Shown: positions 22,294 through 33,539 of the stretch, one piece after another
Position numbering within the stretch: the first letter of the stretch is position 1
Layout: each line of letters starts with the position of its first letter
DNA from: Rapana venosa
Taxonomy: Eukaryota; Mollusca; Gastropoda; Neogastropoda; Muricidae
Assembly (NCBI GenBank): GCA_028751875.1
Contig: CM054155.1
Coordinates: forward strand, 585,472-649,471
Length of the DNA: 64,000 nucleotides
Reading direction: 5' to 3'
Notes under the pieces: model-generated
What the model was told of the DNA's origin: nothing
Database searches by the model: none
Seen by the model: the letters and a program-made list of their open reading frames with translations, nothing else
Program-made: the position numbers and the translations under genes

Positions 22294-24352
22294 AACAATT
22301 ATTTTACACAAAAATATATGATAAAGATAGACAACATGAATTTGCGAACGAACTTATTGTTGATGACATCTCTGGTTTCTAGTCCAGAAGAAATAACAGA
22401 TGAGAAGAACTAACTGGATAAGAAGGAGAAGTTGTACTCTCTTGCTGCTGTTGGGTAAAACAAAGCATTACTTAGGAACACTACTATAACAGTTTGAAAA
22501 GGTCATGCAGTTATCACCAAAGACATTATTAAGTCTTTTAAATAGGTATGAATCTCTTCTTGGAGCAAAGATAGTGAAAACCCTAGGGCATACTGTTATT
22601 GTACTATATGCTAAAGCAACAAGTAGGGTCTTAATGTGGACTAGAAGCTGACTTGGCATATGACCTCTCACAAGATCCTATTTTTTCCTAGAACGCGGGA
22701 AGACACTTGCCATGCGATATGTATTATACCGTGTTTGGCTCACTGTTAGCACCAAAGGTAGCTGCTATGATGAATAACTATAAAACATACATAAATTTAA
22801 CCACAAAAGAAAGATGGAGGAACCAGAACACAGGCCACGAACCAACAGGAAACACAGGAGAATGTCAGAACAGAGCAACCCTCCCTTTCACAAGTGACAT
22901 CGTAACAAAGAACCTGGGAGAGTTTTGAAAGCCTGCAAGAGGTTAGCAAGAATGGAATCGACAGAAAAAACTTAGCAACCCAAGCAAAGCAAAAGATCTT
23001 ATCTGAGAAACATGTAGAAAAACAGATTGTCCTATAGGAAACACAGAAAAAAAGACACAGCAACCACCAAAAACAAAACATTCAGTCTTACTTAATATAT
23101 GATAACACTAAGGGAATTGGGTTATTACAGCTATAGAGTATGGAGCAGCAAAGCAACCAGCAAGACAAGAAACCACAGAAGAACAAAAGCCAAAACCACA
23201 ACACAGCCACAAACCATTGCAAAGCCAAAACACAGTCTCTGAACAACGATCCATTCAATATGTATTAATAGATATAAATAAATAATTTATACTTATAGTA
23301 GAAAATGAGTACAGAAAAGACTGTAGTCAATCGGTCTACCACGCTGCGTTATTGCATATAGTGTCGCTATACTATTAGGAAAGAGTCTTCTAAAAATGAG
23401 GCTGCTGATTTATAAAACTAGACTTAGAAGACAGCGCCGGCTAGTTGTGGTTTAACAGCATCTATTGCTACAAAAGACTTCTTGGTAAAGCAGAATCTTT
23501 CCAGAAAATTAAGTCCATAAATAGAAAATGGCTTCTTAGTGATGCTGGTTGGTGTGCTGTAATAACGAACTTGCTTTTACAGGCAGCAACTACTACTTGT
23601 TTTTCTAAACTTCATATACAGACGTAGCAAGGAAGAGACATGATAAGCAATAAACAACTGAAACCAGGAGCACAGCAGAATACGAAAGAGGACAAAGAAT
23701 TGCTCAGTTAGACATTATTAATGAAAAACTTCGTGAACAAGGACATGCGCAAAAACATTTTCTGATGTTGACACTGCAATAAAAGAGTCCAACATTGTGA
23801 CTGGCAAACAAATCATCTCCTATTTACTAAGCCACAGCTTCGTGATAAAATCAACCACTGAAACCCAGAAACCAGGCGAGATATGCTTTTATTGTGGTGG
23901 GCATGACAATAGTAATATTTTCTTACACAGAAAGGATGGTTTAACCAACATCAATTTTACTTATTATATTAGAACAAATGATGCTAAACTACACTAAGAT
24001 CTAACTAACTACTACAACACCAAAAGGGTACTGGAAAGGACAGGCAGCTAGTAATAAACAGAGCATTGCACGAGGTAAGTTCTGAAGTAGCAAAGAAGTG
24101 GCTGTCAAACAAGCAATATGGCAAGATCTTTTACCTGCACCAAGGGCGCATTAATAGACCCCGCCTTCATCAACTTGAACCCAAATGATACTCCCCACAA
24201 ATAGTACCTTTATACTTACCACATGACACAACACAAAGACAAGAGGTATAATTAATGCTCTTACTGTAGTGGACGTAGCTCTAGGTATAAAGAGGCAGAG
24301 CCCCTTACTGAAAAGAGTGCCACCGTCCGCAACTGCAGTTTCTTTGCAAGAT

Positions 24353-24770
24353 ATTATCCTCGTAATAAAAGAATTTGTCATTGTCATTGTCTCTCTCTAT
24401 TTCAATTTGTCTGATTCATTTAATTATAATCAGTGCATCGGTGTTATTTTTGTTGCTTTGTTTTTGTTTGTTTGTTATGTTTTGATCGTCGCAAATCAGG
24501 GCAGGAGCCGGATAAAAAAAGGTATGTGAATATTTATCTGTAACCCTTAAAAATGATCATTCATTCATTCATTCATTCTCTCTCTCTCTATCTACCTATA
24601 TATCTATTTATCTATCTACCTATCTATCTATCTATTTACCTACCTACCTATCTATCTACCTACCTACCTATCTATCTCTTTCTCTCCACTCTTTCCTTCT
24701 AGATGTAAAAAAGCACATGGGTGCTTATTCCTTATCTTCGCAATAAAAGAATTTGTCATTGATGTTGTCC
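24353..24770 (+). repeat. Two dispersed-repeat tails and ATCT/CTAC tetranucleotide repeats
   Basis: A tail fragment (ATTATCCTCG, AATAAAAG, (TCATTG)n) spans 24,353-24,390. (ATTC)n and mixed (CTAT)n/(CTAC)n occupy 24,560-24,675. A second, fuller tail with AAAAAAGCACATGG is at 24,702-24,765. Confidence 0.8.
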
Positions 24771-25800
24771 CTATTTCTATCCTTCGGATGAGACTAAACC
24801 AAGATTCCATGTGCAAACGCATGCAGAACTTCTTGCGCACACTTTGCAGACGAGGCAGCAGTAACCGCCCACTCAGCCGAGGTCCTACCGCAGCTCATGA
24901 CTCCTTCAGCAATGCCTGCCAAGACTTCGGGCTTACCATTAGCTTGAAGAAAACGCAAGTCATGGCACAGGATGTTGACTCTCCCCCAGCCATCAGCATC
25001 AATGACCATGAACTGCATGTCGTCCATGACTTTGTGTACCTGGGCTCAACTATCTCAGACACCCTCTCACGTGACGCAGAGCTCAACAAGCCCATCGGCA
25101 AAGCAGCTACCACCATGACCAGACTGACAAAGAAAGCATGGAACAACAGCAAGCTGGCTGAGCACACACAGATCCAGATCTACAGAGCCTGCGTCGTGAG
25201 CACCCTCCTGTATGGCAGCGAGTCCTGGACTTTGTGTGCCTGGCAGGAAGGAAAGCTCAATGCTGTTGCCTCCAGCGCATCCTGAAGATCACCTGGCAGG
25301 AGAAGGTCTCAAACAACACTGTCCTGGAAAGAGCTGGATGCACCGGCATGTACACGCTGCTGAAACAGAGAGGTCTGTGCTGGCTGGGCCATGTCGTGCT
25401 CATGGACAACGGACGGACCCCTAAAGACCTCTTCTATGGAGAAATTGTGCAGGGAAAACGTCCCACAGGCAGACCACAGCTGCGATTCAAAGACGTGTAC
25501 AAGAGGGACTAGAAGCCCTGAACATTCAGCAGAGCAACTGGGAAGCAACAGGCCTCGAACGGTCAGCCTGGAGACAGACTGTGCAGAAAGGTCTCTCGCA
25601 AGTTCGAAGAGACACTTGCTCAGCAGTACGAGGCAAAGAGAATGAGAAGAAAGGCTGCAGCCCAGGCAGACAGACTAGCGTCAGAGATCTGTGTCCTCTG
25701 CCATAGGGACTGTCATTCCCGTGTCGGACTGGCCAGCCACACCCGACGCTGTACCAGAATAAACACCTAGAGCTCAACTCTATAGTCTTCCGAGACTGAA
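24771..25800 (+). mobile_element. RTE-like LINE, 5'-truncated 3' part
   Basis: Starts inside the RT palm: after a frameshift, HFADEAAVTAH at about 24,839-24,870, where the usual FADD is FADE. KYLGS-like VYLGSTISDT (about 25,038), YGSESWTL (about 25,212), LCWLGHV (about 25,377) and GRPQLRFKD (about 25,470) follow, as in the connection and C-terminal region of these ORFs. A cysteine/histidine cluster (CVLCHRDCHSRVGLASHTRRC-like, 25,688-25,756) closes the ORF. Frames switch near 25,270 and 25,510. The left joint is in a dispersed-repeat tail. It is dead by truncation, frame breaks and the catalytic-site change. Confidence 0.85.
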
Positions 25801-26497
25801 GGATGCCTACATGTGGATTTCTTTCAAAATACGACTTAATGCTCTTAAAACAAAGTTTTGTAAAAATGTTAGGCGCATTTGTGGAGAACAATTTTCTCTG
25901 TAGCACTGTTTATTGTTTTATCAGAAGTTTGGTATTTTCTTACTCAAAACCTTTTGAGACAAAAATGCTTCACACACACACACACACACGACCGGGTTGG
26001 GGGAGAGTCATGGGAAGCTCGGAAGGCCCTTCTAGATCTGTCCCTGTAGGCTACACAATATCAGCCTGTCCATAACATTGCACTGACTACATTCATTCTA
26101 CCATGCCTTTGATGTCTCCTCTGTTCTCTAGAGGTTAGGAAAAAGTTTACATTATTGCGTAACTAAAGTGACGTCATTCTTATTACTTACGTTATAAATC
26201 AAGACTTAGGTCTCCTATTTTATGACTACGAGAGAGAAACGGTTTGAAATAGCCTACTGTGATTATAGTGTCCTGGTTTCAAGACTCAGCCTACAGTTTG
26301 AACGGTACAGGAGTTTCCATTATTTCCCAGTATGTTGAATGTGATTATTCAGTCTTAACAAGGGATACGTGTGCAAGTTTGGCTGTTAAAAATTGTTGGT
26401 TTGCTATTGTTGTTTTATTTTTTATTTTTATTCAAGCTTAGGCATTACAATATTATTGTCATGTGTCAGCTGCTGTGGAGAAATGGAAATCTTTAAG
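25801..26497. other. Unassigned sequence with short (CA)n
   Basis: AT-rich, no coding signal beyond chance-size frames. (CA)n at 25,972-25,988. No repeat family recognised. Confidence 0.5.
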
Positions 26498-26815
26498 AGT
26501 CCTGATAGAACAGAGATCTGGGCCCAGTTGTTGGCGGCACAAAGTCCTGATAGAACAGAGATCTAGACCCAGTTGTTGGCGGCACAAATCCTGATAGAAC
26601 AGAGATCTAGACCCAGTTGTTGGCGGCACAAAGTCCTGATAGAACAGAGATCTAGACCCAGTTGTTGGCGGCACAAAGTCCTGATACTAGAATGGGGATC
26701 TGGGCGCCATTTTTTGGTGGAATTAAGTCCTGCATGACTTTAAGTCCTAATGGAATAGGGATCTGGGAGTCAGTTGTTGATGGCACTAAGAACTGATAGA
26801 ATGGAGATCAGGGAG
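26498..26815. repeat. 45-bp minisatellite
   Basis: About seven units beginning AGTCCTGATAGAACAGAGAT. Starts at 26,498, 26,543, 26,587, 26,632 and 26,677 give a 45-bp period. Later units are more diverged and of irregular length. Because 45 is a multiple of three, the minus strand stays open (repeating PPTTGSRSLFYQD), but nothing supports real coding. Confidence 0.9.
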
Positions 26816-27071
26816 CAAGATGCTACACCAAGATCCACGTGCAACTTTCATAGACTTACTCAGCTCAGCTGTCTCCATCGCTGCTGTTGTCGGTAGGAGC
26901 TCCACGTAATACCACCAGGTTTTGCCATCTCTCTCTGTCTCTGCTGTGTTCTATGATCTCCTGTAGCCCTCACAGAACACAGATGTCAGTAATGGTGGCA
27001 ATGTAGGACGTTGGTGGTTTGTATTTTTCCCTTCTGCCCTAAACCTTACCTTGGAAAGCTGTCCTCATCAG

Positions 27072-27290
27072 ATTTGTCTGTGTGTTCTGTTTGCATGACC
27101 AACATACCTCACTCTGCCCTTATCAATTTCAGCTAACATTTAATTTGTCTGTGTGTTCTGTTTGCATGACCAACATACCTCACTCTGCCCTTATCAGTTT
27201 CAGCCACCATTTAGATTTGTTCGTATTTCTGTTTGCATGACCTCAGTCTGGGCTAATCAGTTTCAGCCAACATTTGTATTGCACTGAGAG
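27072..27290. repeat. 71-bp tandem triplication
   Basis: Three units starting ATTTGTCTGTGTGTTCTGTT at 27,072, 27,143 and about 27,215. The third is shortened and diverged. Confidence 0.85.
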
Positions 27291-27461
27291 TTCATGAGGA
27301 AGGTGTCACTTTGTTCTTCTGCCTGACCATTTGACTCCAGAAGTCGTCTGGAGAGCCCCATGTCGGCTGCACTTACTTTGTCTCATTCCAGTGCTGACAG
27401 TGTCCAGACTAAAAATAGACAAAGATTTTTTTTAAAAACTCAGCAAGAGAGTGTCCCTGGC

Positions 27462-27914
27462 CAAGTGGTGTAGACAAGCAAAGCCCCACTTGGCAGGGAA
27501 ACACTGCCCACTTTGTCCTGCAGGGAGCACACAGGCTAGTGGTGTAGACAAGCAAAGCCCCACTTGGCAGGGAAACACTGCCCACTTTGTCCTGCAGGGA
27601 GCACACAGGCTAGTGGTGTAGACAAGCAAAGCCCCACTTGGCAGGGAAACACTGCCCACTTTGTCCTGCAGGGAGCACACAGGCTAGTGGCGTAGACAAG
27701 CAAAGCCCCACTTGGCAGGGAAACACTGCCCACTTGTCCTGAAGGGAGCCCCCAAAAGGCTGTGGTGTAAAACAAGCAAAGCCCCACTTGGCAGGGAAAC
27801 ACTGCCCACTTTGTCCTGCAGGGAGCACACAGGCTAGTGGTGTAGACAAGCAAAGCCCCACTTGGCAGGGAAACACTACCCACTTTGTCCTGCAGGGAGC
27901 ACACAGGCTAGTGG
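27462..27914. repeat. 74-bp minisatellite
   Basis: About six units of a 74-bp sequence containing GACAAGCAAAGCCCCACTTG and CTTTGTCCTGCAGGGAGCAC. Unit starts at 27,536, 27,610 and 27,684 fix the period. One unit (about 27,731-27,780) carries small indels. It ends directly before the candidate exon at 27,929. Open frames across it are repeat translations. Confidence 0.92.
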
Positions 27915-27928
27915 CGCTGTACTGCAGC

Positions 27929-28054
27929 AATGCCCTTAGCCTCCCCCTGGATAACAGCCCCAGTGTCACACAGAGAATGCTGCAGTCACTACAACAACTA
28001 GATCAGTACCTCTGTCATGCCGCAGACGTTGAGGCTGCACTTCAGCAGTACTAG
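27929..28054 (+). CDS. Candidate last exon of an unidentified upstream gene
   Basis: CTGTACTGCAG at 27,918-27,928 is an acceptable splice acceptor. The following frame (NALSLPLDNSPSVTQRMLQS..., ending ALQQY and TAG) has the glutamine/leucine content of a helical protein end and good codon texture compared with surrounding repeats. The same frame continues past the TAG with acidic, coding-looking sequence to a TGA near 28,202, so the stop could also be a premature one. I do not recognise the protein. The acceptor lies just after the 74-bp minisatellite. Confidence 0.35.
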   Translation, partial: NALSLPLDNSPSVTQRMLQSLQQLDQYLCHAADVEAALQQY

Positions 28055-28231
28055 CTCCATCTTTCTGCCCTCAGTCATTCTGAGCTAGCAGCAGATTCCT
28101 CTTCCACAGAGAATAAAATTAATGAATGGAATCATTCCGAACACGAAACCGATGAAAAAGACCTAACTGTTAGTAAAGTGGAGGAAGTCAATGTCAGTTG
28201 ACATGGGTTACTTTGATTTCAAACTGCAGAC

Positions 28232-28508
28232 ATGCCGAAGAAAAAGAAGCCTAAAAAAGCCACGGCCGCGGCCCAAGACGCCGACACAGCCCCTGCCCCA
28301 GCCCCTGCCCCAGCCCCTGTCCCAGAGAGCGCTCAGCATGATTCCTCCGCCAGTACGGCGCCAGCGGCGGAGGTGTCAGGGGCAGAGGAGAAAGAGAAGG
28401 AGACAGAGAAGGAGAAAGAGAACAGTGCGGAGGCGGTGGACAACGTGCCTTGTCTGAGGGAAATTAGCCCCTTACGCTCTCCCCTACCTCCAGCTCCCAG
28501 AAAGACTG
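28232..28508 (+). CDS. Candidate first coding exon, low-complexity basic/acidic N-terminus (possibly of the dynein gene downstream)
   Basis: ATG at 28,232 opens a frame starting MPKKKKPKKATAAA, then an Ala-Pro repeat (about residues 20-33), a Lys/Glu-rich stretch (about residues 50-66) and EISPLRSPLPPAPRKT (about residues 76-91), after which a GT-rich microsatellite begins. A donor is likely near 28,500-28,510 (ACT|GTGGTT or CTGTG|GTTGGT). DNAH2-type axonemal dyneins begin with a similar unstructured charged and proline-rich tail before the first conserved block. With the plus-strand dynein exons downstream, a shared gene is plausible but not shown. No conserved domain lies within this exon. 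Confidence 0.45.
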
Positions 28509-28556
28509 TGGTTGGTGTTGGTTGGCCAGTCATTCTAGCTTTCTCTCTGCCTCTGT

Positions 28557-28610
28557 GTGTGGTGGTGTGTGTGGGGTGGGGGTGTGTGTGTGTGTGCATG
28601 TGGGAGTGTA

Positions 28611-28642
<32 letters not shown>

Positions 28643-28765
28643 GTGTGAGGGAAGGAAAGGGGGTGCATGTGGGATTGTATGCGTGTATATATATTTATGT
28701 GTGTGTTTGAGGGTGTGCATGTGGGAGTGCATGCGTACATGCGCGCGCGCGCACGCGTGTGTGAT
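28557..28765. repeat. GT-rich microsatellite
   Basis: Interrupted (GT)n from 28,557, longest pure run 28,614-28,641, with a GCGCGCGCGC piece near 28,741. All open frames here on both strands are dinucleotide translations. Confidence 0.95.
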
Positions 28766-28977
28766 ATTCCATAGCCAAAACAAGTAATGATGGAAAGTAT
28801 TATGATTATACTGATGTAAACCAAAGCAATGCCAAGATTTTACTTTTTAGAATGACAGCTTGTAGCATAAAAGATGAAGATGATAAAGATAACGACGATT
28901 GTATTGAATGTAATCCTAATAACGATGGCATTCTGTGTTGAGGGTGATGATAACGATGACGCGTTTTTTAGTTTTGT

Positions 28978-29477
28978 NNNNNNNNNNNNNNNNNNNNNNN
29001 NNNNNNNNNNNNNNNNNNNNNNNNNNNNNNNNNNNNNNNNNNNNNNNNNNNNNNNNNNNNNNNNNNNNNNNNNNNNNNNNNNNNNNNNNNNNNNNNNNNN
29101 NNNNNNNNNNNNNNNNNNNNNNNNNNNNNNNNNNNNNNNNNNNNNNNNNNNNNNNNNNNNNNNNNNNNNNNNNNNNNNNNNNNNNNNNNNNNNNNNNNNN
29201 NNNNNNNNNNNNNNNNNNNNNNNNNNNNNNNNNNNNNNNNNNNNNNNNNNNNNNNNNNNNNNNNNNNNNNNNNNNNNNNNNNNNNNNNNNNNNNNNNNNN
29301 NNNNNNNNNNNNNNNNNNNNNNNNNNNNNNNNNNNNNNNNNNNNNNNNNNNNNNNNNNNNNNNNNNNNNNNNNNNNNNNNNNNNNNNNNNNNNNNNNNNN
29401 NNNNNNNNNNNNNNNNNNNNNNNNNNNNNNNNNNNNNNNNNNNNNNNNNNNNNNNNNNNNNNNNNNNNNNNNNNNNN
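28978..29477. other. Assembly gap of 500 N
   Basis: Exactly 500 undetermined bases, a conventional scaffold-gap size, so the true distance is unknown. It hides the 5' part of the L2 LINE that begins on its right. Open frames running through the N are meaningless. Confidence 1.
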
Positions 29478-29489
29478 TCTTGGTGACTT

Positions 29490-31861
29490 AATTTTCCATT
29501 TTGACAACCAGTCCTCTCCTGATTTTAAAACGTCTTTTCTTTCTTTGTCTACCACTCTTTTTCCCGGGAAGCAAACCCAAACACCGACTGGTACATTTTA
29601 GAGGCTTATCACCGTGTTTCACAAGGTCTAGTCGCATCTCAGTCTGTGTCTGTCACTGACGAACTGCTCTCCGATCATTCTACCATTCTTTTCTCCCTAA
29701 ACATTGCAAAACCTATCAGAAAGAAGAAGTGCATTACCCGTTGCAACCTCAAGGCCATAGATATTCAAACTTTTCTTTCCCAAGCTGCTGAACGTCTATC
29801 ACAAATCCCTGACCATACTGACCCTTCTAAACACTACAATACCGTCCTCAGCCAACTCCTTGATGAGCATGCACCTCCTACTGACCATCTCCTGCCTGAT
29901 AGGCCCTGTGTACCATGGTAAACCCATGACATCCTGGTCGCAAAACGCAAACGCGGACAACTAGAATGGCAATGGCGAAAAACAACAACTAAAATAAACA
30001 AACAGCTTCTTCGTAAACAAATCAACAAAGTCAAAACCTTAATCCATTCAGCAATAACAAAGTATTACTCTTCTCAAGTTCTTGATGCATCTATGAAATC
30101 TCTCTTTTCCCTCACATCCACTCTGCTTGGATCTGCGAAGGCTAACCCTCTGCCTTCTATCTACAACCACTCTGAACTTCCTTCTGTATTTTCTGCATTC
30201 TTTTCTCACAAAATCCGCAATATTCGCTCTAGCTTGGATCAGACTCCTTTCCAGCCTGTAATTTGGATCCTCATTTTTTTGGCACTCCTCTCCTGTCCTT
30301 TCATTCAGCAAGCGAGAAAGAAATCGAGACAATTCTGAAAGGAATGACTATAAAATCATGCGATCTCGACCCCATACCTGCTTCTCTTTTCGCGCAGTGC
30401 CTGCCACAGCTTATACCCAATATCACGAAAATAGTAAACTCATCTCTTGTTTCTGGAAATGTCCCTTCAGCTCTAAAAACTGCTTTAGTCACACCATTAC
30501 TCAAAAAGCATGACCTTGACCCTAACATTCTGAAGAATGACAGACCTGTTTCCAACCTACCTTTTATCTCTAAAGTCCTTGAAAGTGTAGTTCTGAAACA
30601 GCTCAACAACCACCTTCTCTCCAACAGTCTTCTTCCTGCGTTTCAGTCTGCCTATCGCGCCAACCACAGCACTTTAAACCACCTTAGTTCACACCTTAAA
30701 CATGCTTCTACTTGCTTCTGACTCAGGGAAAATCTCCCTCCTCACTCTACTCGACTTATCTGCAGCCTTCGACACTATTGACCACTGTATCCTTCTCTCC
30801 CGTCTTCAAGAAACGTTTGGTGTTACTGGTACAGCACTCACCTGGTTTAGCTCACACCTGACTGACCGATTCCATACAGTCACAGTAAACAAGATTCAGT
30901 CAGTACCTGCCAGACTGGAATGTGGAGTCCCGCAGGGATCAGTTCTGGGCCCTGTTCTTTTCACTCTTTACACCGCTCTACTGTCACATATAATTAACCG
31001 TCATCAGATCAACCATCACTTTTATGCAGATGATTCTCAGATTCTAAGCAGTGACACTCCTGAAAATCTGCCTTCCCTCTTGATGAATATGGCCTACTGC
31101 TTTCAAGATATCCCAAACTGGATGATAGAGAACAAGTTACAACTAAATGCTGATAAAACTGAAGCCATGCTTGTTTGGACCAAAAACAAACTCTCTTCCA
31201 TTACAACAGCTTCAATAGAATTTGGCAATGCATCAGTCCCTCTATCCACTGCTGTAAAGTATCTAGGGGTCATTATTGACAACACACTCTCTATGCAAAA
31301 ATTCATCACCCAGACCTGCCAGTCGTGCTTCTATCAATTACGGCGTATGAGTGCAATTCGAAAGTACCTGTCCACAGACGCAGCATCCAAACTCGTGGCA
31401 TCTCTCATTCTTTCACGTCTGGACTATTGCAATTCTCTTTTGGCTGGTCTGCCAGCATCATCTATCCACTCCCTTCAACGTATTCAAAACTCTGCAGCTC
31501 GACTAGTCCTCAGAAGAAAAAATCTGAGCACATTACCCCTCTCTTGCGATCTCTCCACTGGCTGCCTGTGCCACAAAGAATAAACTATAAGATCAGTACT
31601 CTCTGTTACAAATGTCTCCACAAAACAGCACCCTCCTACCTCTGTGAATGTCTCCACCTGTACACCCGTTCTCGTTCCCTTCGCTCTGCTGCAGATTCCT
31701 TGTGCTTACAAACACCTAGATTCAACCAGTACACTGTCGGCCGTCGTTCTTTCTCTGTTTTTGGTCCATCGATTTGGAATGGCCTCCCTATCTCTCTTCG
31801 CCAAAGGCTTTCTTGTGACTCTTTTAAATCTGGCCTCAAGACATATTTGTTTCAAACCTAA
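29490..31861 (+). pseudogene. L2 LINE ORF2: endonuclease end, reverse transcriptase, C-terminal region (frame-broken)
   Basis: The endonuclease remnant includes HFDNQSSPDF (about 29,497-29,530) and the terminal SVTDELLSDHST (29,649-29,680), where SDH is the catalytic histidine motif. RT blocks: NDRPVSNLPFISKVLE (about 30,536), LLDLSAAFDTIDH (about 30,747), GVPQGSVLGPVLF (about 30,922) and YADDSQ (31,024-31,041). The thumb and C-terminal part runs through LGVIIDNTLSM (about 31,264), LLAGLPASSIHSLQRIQNSA (about 31,440) and HWLPVPQR to GLKTYLFQT and a stop at 31,861. Breaks near 30,720 and 31,520 and a stop near 29,922 split it into four frames. Catalytic residues are kept, so decay is moderate. 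Confidence 0.92.
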
Positions 31862-31985
31862 GAATTTCCTCTCCTGTTCATTTCATAGCTATCCCTGCTT
31901 TTTAACAGCCAAAAATTCCATCACCCTGCCAAAGTGTATAGTGTGTGTGTGTGTGTGTGTGTGACAATAACTTCTTCTTCTTCTT

Positions 31986-33359
31986 TCATCTTCCGCTGGT
32001 GCCCTTCGGCGTCGCGGGGAGACACAGACATCTGTCTGCAGCAAGGCGGGAGGCTTGATGTAGTGACAGGTCATGGGCTCGCAGGGTGTCAGCCACGGAG
32101 TCGCTCCATCGTCTCCTTGGTCTACCTCTGGCTTTCCAGCCATTGTATTTGGTGGTGTATGCCCGTAGGGCTGGTTGATTGGGCGGCATTCTAGTGAGGT
32201 GACCAAACCACCTGATCCTTTGTTGTTCGATATGGTGGAGAATTGGTGTTAGTCCGACCATGTCTCTGATCACCTCATTCTTGATCTTGTCGCGTCTGGT
32301 CTTGTTGACAGCTTTTCTCAGGCAGCGCATTTCACATGTGACCAATTCTCTCTCTAAGGCTTTTGTTAGGGCCCATGTCTGACACTGGTATGTGAGTGTT
32401 GGAACGAAGATGGCGTATGAGTTATGATTTGCCTTGGTGCTCATTGGGATGCTGGAATGTTTTAGAAGGGGGGCGAGTTGGTAACTGACTGCGTTCGCTT
32501 TCTGGCATCTTGTTTCTATCTCTCTGTCCAATTTTCCATCTTCAGTGAAGAGGCTGCCAAGGTATTTAAATTCTTTGGTCTGTTTCAGCTGGGTGCCGTT
32601 GATGTTGATGTCCAGCTTTCCTGGATTTCTGCTGACAGACATAACTTCTGTTTTGGTGATACTGATCTTCATGTCATACCTTTCGCAGCTTGTGTTGAGT
32701 TGGTCTGTGTGATCTTGAAGAGCTGCTTTGTCCTGATTCATCAGGGACTGGTCGTCAGCAAATAATACTTCGTTCAGGGCCTCAAGATCTGGGTTGGCTT
32801 TCTTTGTGATCTGGTCCATGTAGATCACGAAGAGAAGGGGAGAGAGTACGCAGCCTTGCCTGACCCCTGATGTAACCGGGAACCAGTCGGATGTTCCAGT
32901 GGCTGTTCGGACTGCGCTCATACTGTTGGCATAGATTGCTCTGATGTTATCAAGCAACTGCCCCTTCACGTCGTACTGCTCCAGGATCTTCCAGAGCTTG
33001 TCTCTGTTGACTCGGTCGAAAGCTTTTTCTTGATCAACGAATACTGTATGCAGGTCTTGGTTGTATTCGATGGCTCTTTCACACAGCTGTCGGAGTGCGA
33101 AAATGGCATCTGTGCACCCTCTTCCTTTCCGAAAGCCAAACTGGGCATTGCTCAGTAGGTGTTCTGCTTTGGCTCTTGTGCGCTGTTCCAGAATCTTTGC
33201 ATACATTTCCCTACATGGCTGAGAAGTGAAATGCCTCTGTAGGTGCTGCAGTCTCTCTTGCTGCCCTTCTTCTTCCAAATTGGCACCACTATTGCATTTT
33301 GCCAGTCCATTGGTACTTTCCTCTCTTCCCATGCTTTCTGGAAGATGATGGTGAGCCAC
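31986..33359 (-). CDS. Reverse transcriptase of the RTE-like LINE, long open frame
   Basis: 457 codons stay open. Motifs in order: NAQFGFRKGRGCTDAIFALR (about residues 71-90), VDQEKAFDRVNR (about 107-118), TSGVRQGCVLSPLLF (about 162-176), FADDQSL with both catalytic aspartates (about 199-205), FKYLGSLF (about 264-271) and the C-terminal IRWFGHLTRMPPNQ plus RGRPRRRWSD (about 390-430). Function: copies its own RNA at a nicked target site. The frame lacks the upstream finger region and endonuclease, which are in other frames to the right, so the element has at least two frame breaks. The ATG at 33,359 is internal. The retained active site and long frame mean a relatively young copy. Confidence 0.93.
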   Translation of the reverse strand: MAHHHLPESMGREESTNGLAKCNSGANLEEEGQQERLQHLQRHFTSQPCREMYAKILEQRTRAKAEHLLSNAQFGFRKGRGCTDAIFALRQLCERAIEYNQDLHTVFVDQEKAFDRVNRDKLWKILEQYDVKGQLLDNIRAIYANSMSAVRTATGTSDWFPVTSGVRQGCVLSPLLFVIYMDQITKKANPDLEALNEVLFADDQSLMNQDKAALQDHTDQLNTSCERYDMKISITKTEVMSVSRNPGKLDININGTQLKQTKEFKYLGSLFTEDGKLDREIETRCQKANAVSYQLAPLLKHSSIPMSTKANHNSYAIFVPTLTYQCQTWALTKALERELVTCEMRCLRKAVNKTRRDKIKNEVIRDMVGLTPILHHIEQQRIRWFGHLTRMPPNQPALRAYTTKYNGWKARGRPRRRWSDSVADTLRAHDLSLHQASRLAADRCLCLPATPKGTSGR

Positions 33360-33539
33360 TTAACTCCCGTTTCTCCGCATGCAAGGATGGCTTCAGTTGT
33401 TAATGCCGTCATCACCCCGCCGCTTTGCCCTTTGGGCTGGCCTTAATTGCTTTTCTTGTTTCAGCTTCAAGGATCGGGCTCTAACTGGTCTTTATAGCGT
33501 GGTGAGAACTGAGAGCTGGAAGCTTGACTCCAGATGGGT

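Larger units (their letters stand above)
21568..24352 (+). repeat. Direct duplication, copy 2 (flanks the viral relic on the right)
   Basis: Sister of 5,205-7,989 with a constant +16,363 offset. It is truncated at 24,352, where GCAAGATAT passes straight into the tail of the T/G-rich dispersed repeat. The 5' 450 bp of this copy reads cleanly, while the left copy is noisy. The short unidentified plus-strand frames (22,707-22,928; 23,445-23,627; 23,797-23,997) are identical to the left copy. Confidence 0.9.

Noticed and set aside
28874..29555. Long frames on both strands across 28.9-29.5 kb
   Set aside because: They run through 500 N bases and carry no information.
32478..32765. Plus-strand 95-codon ORF
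   Set aside because: Antisense shadow of the 457-codon reverse transcriptase frame.
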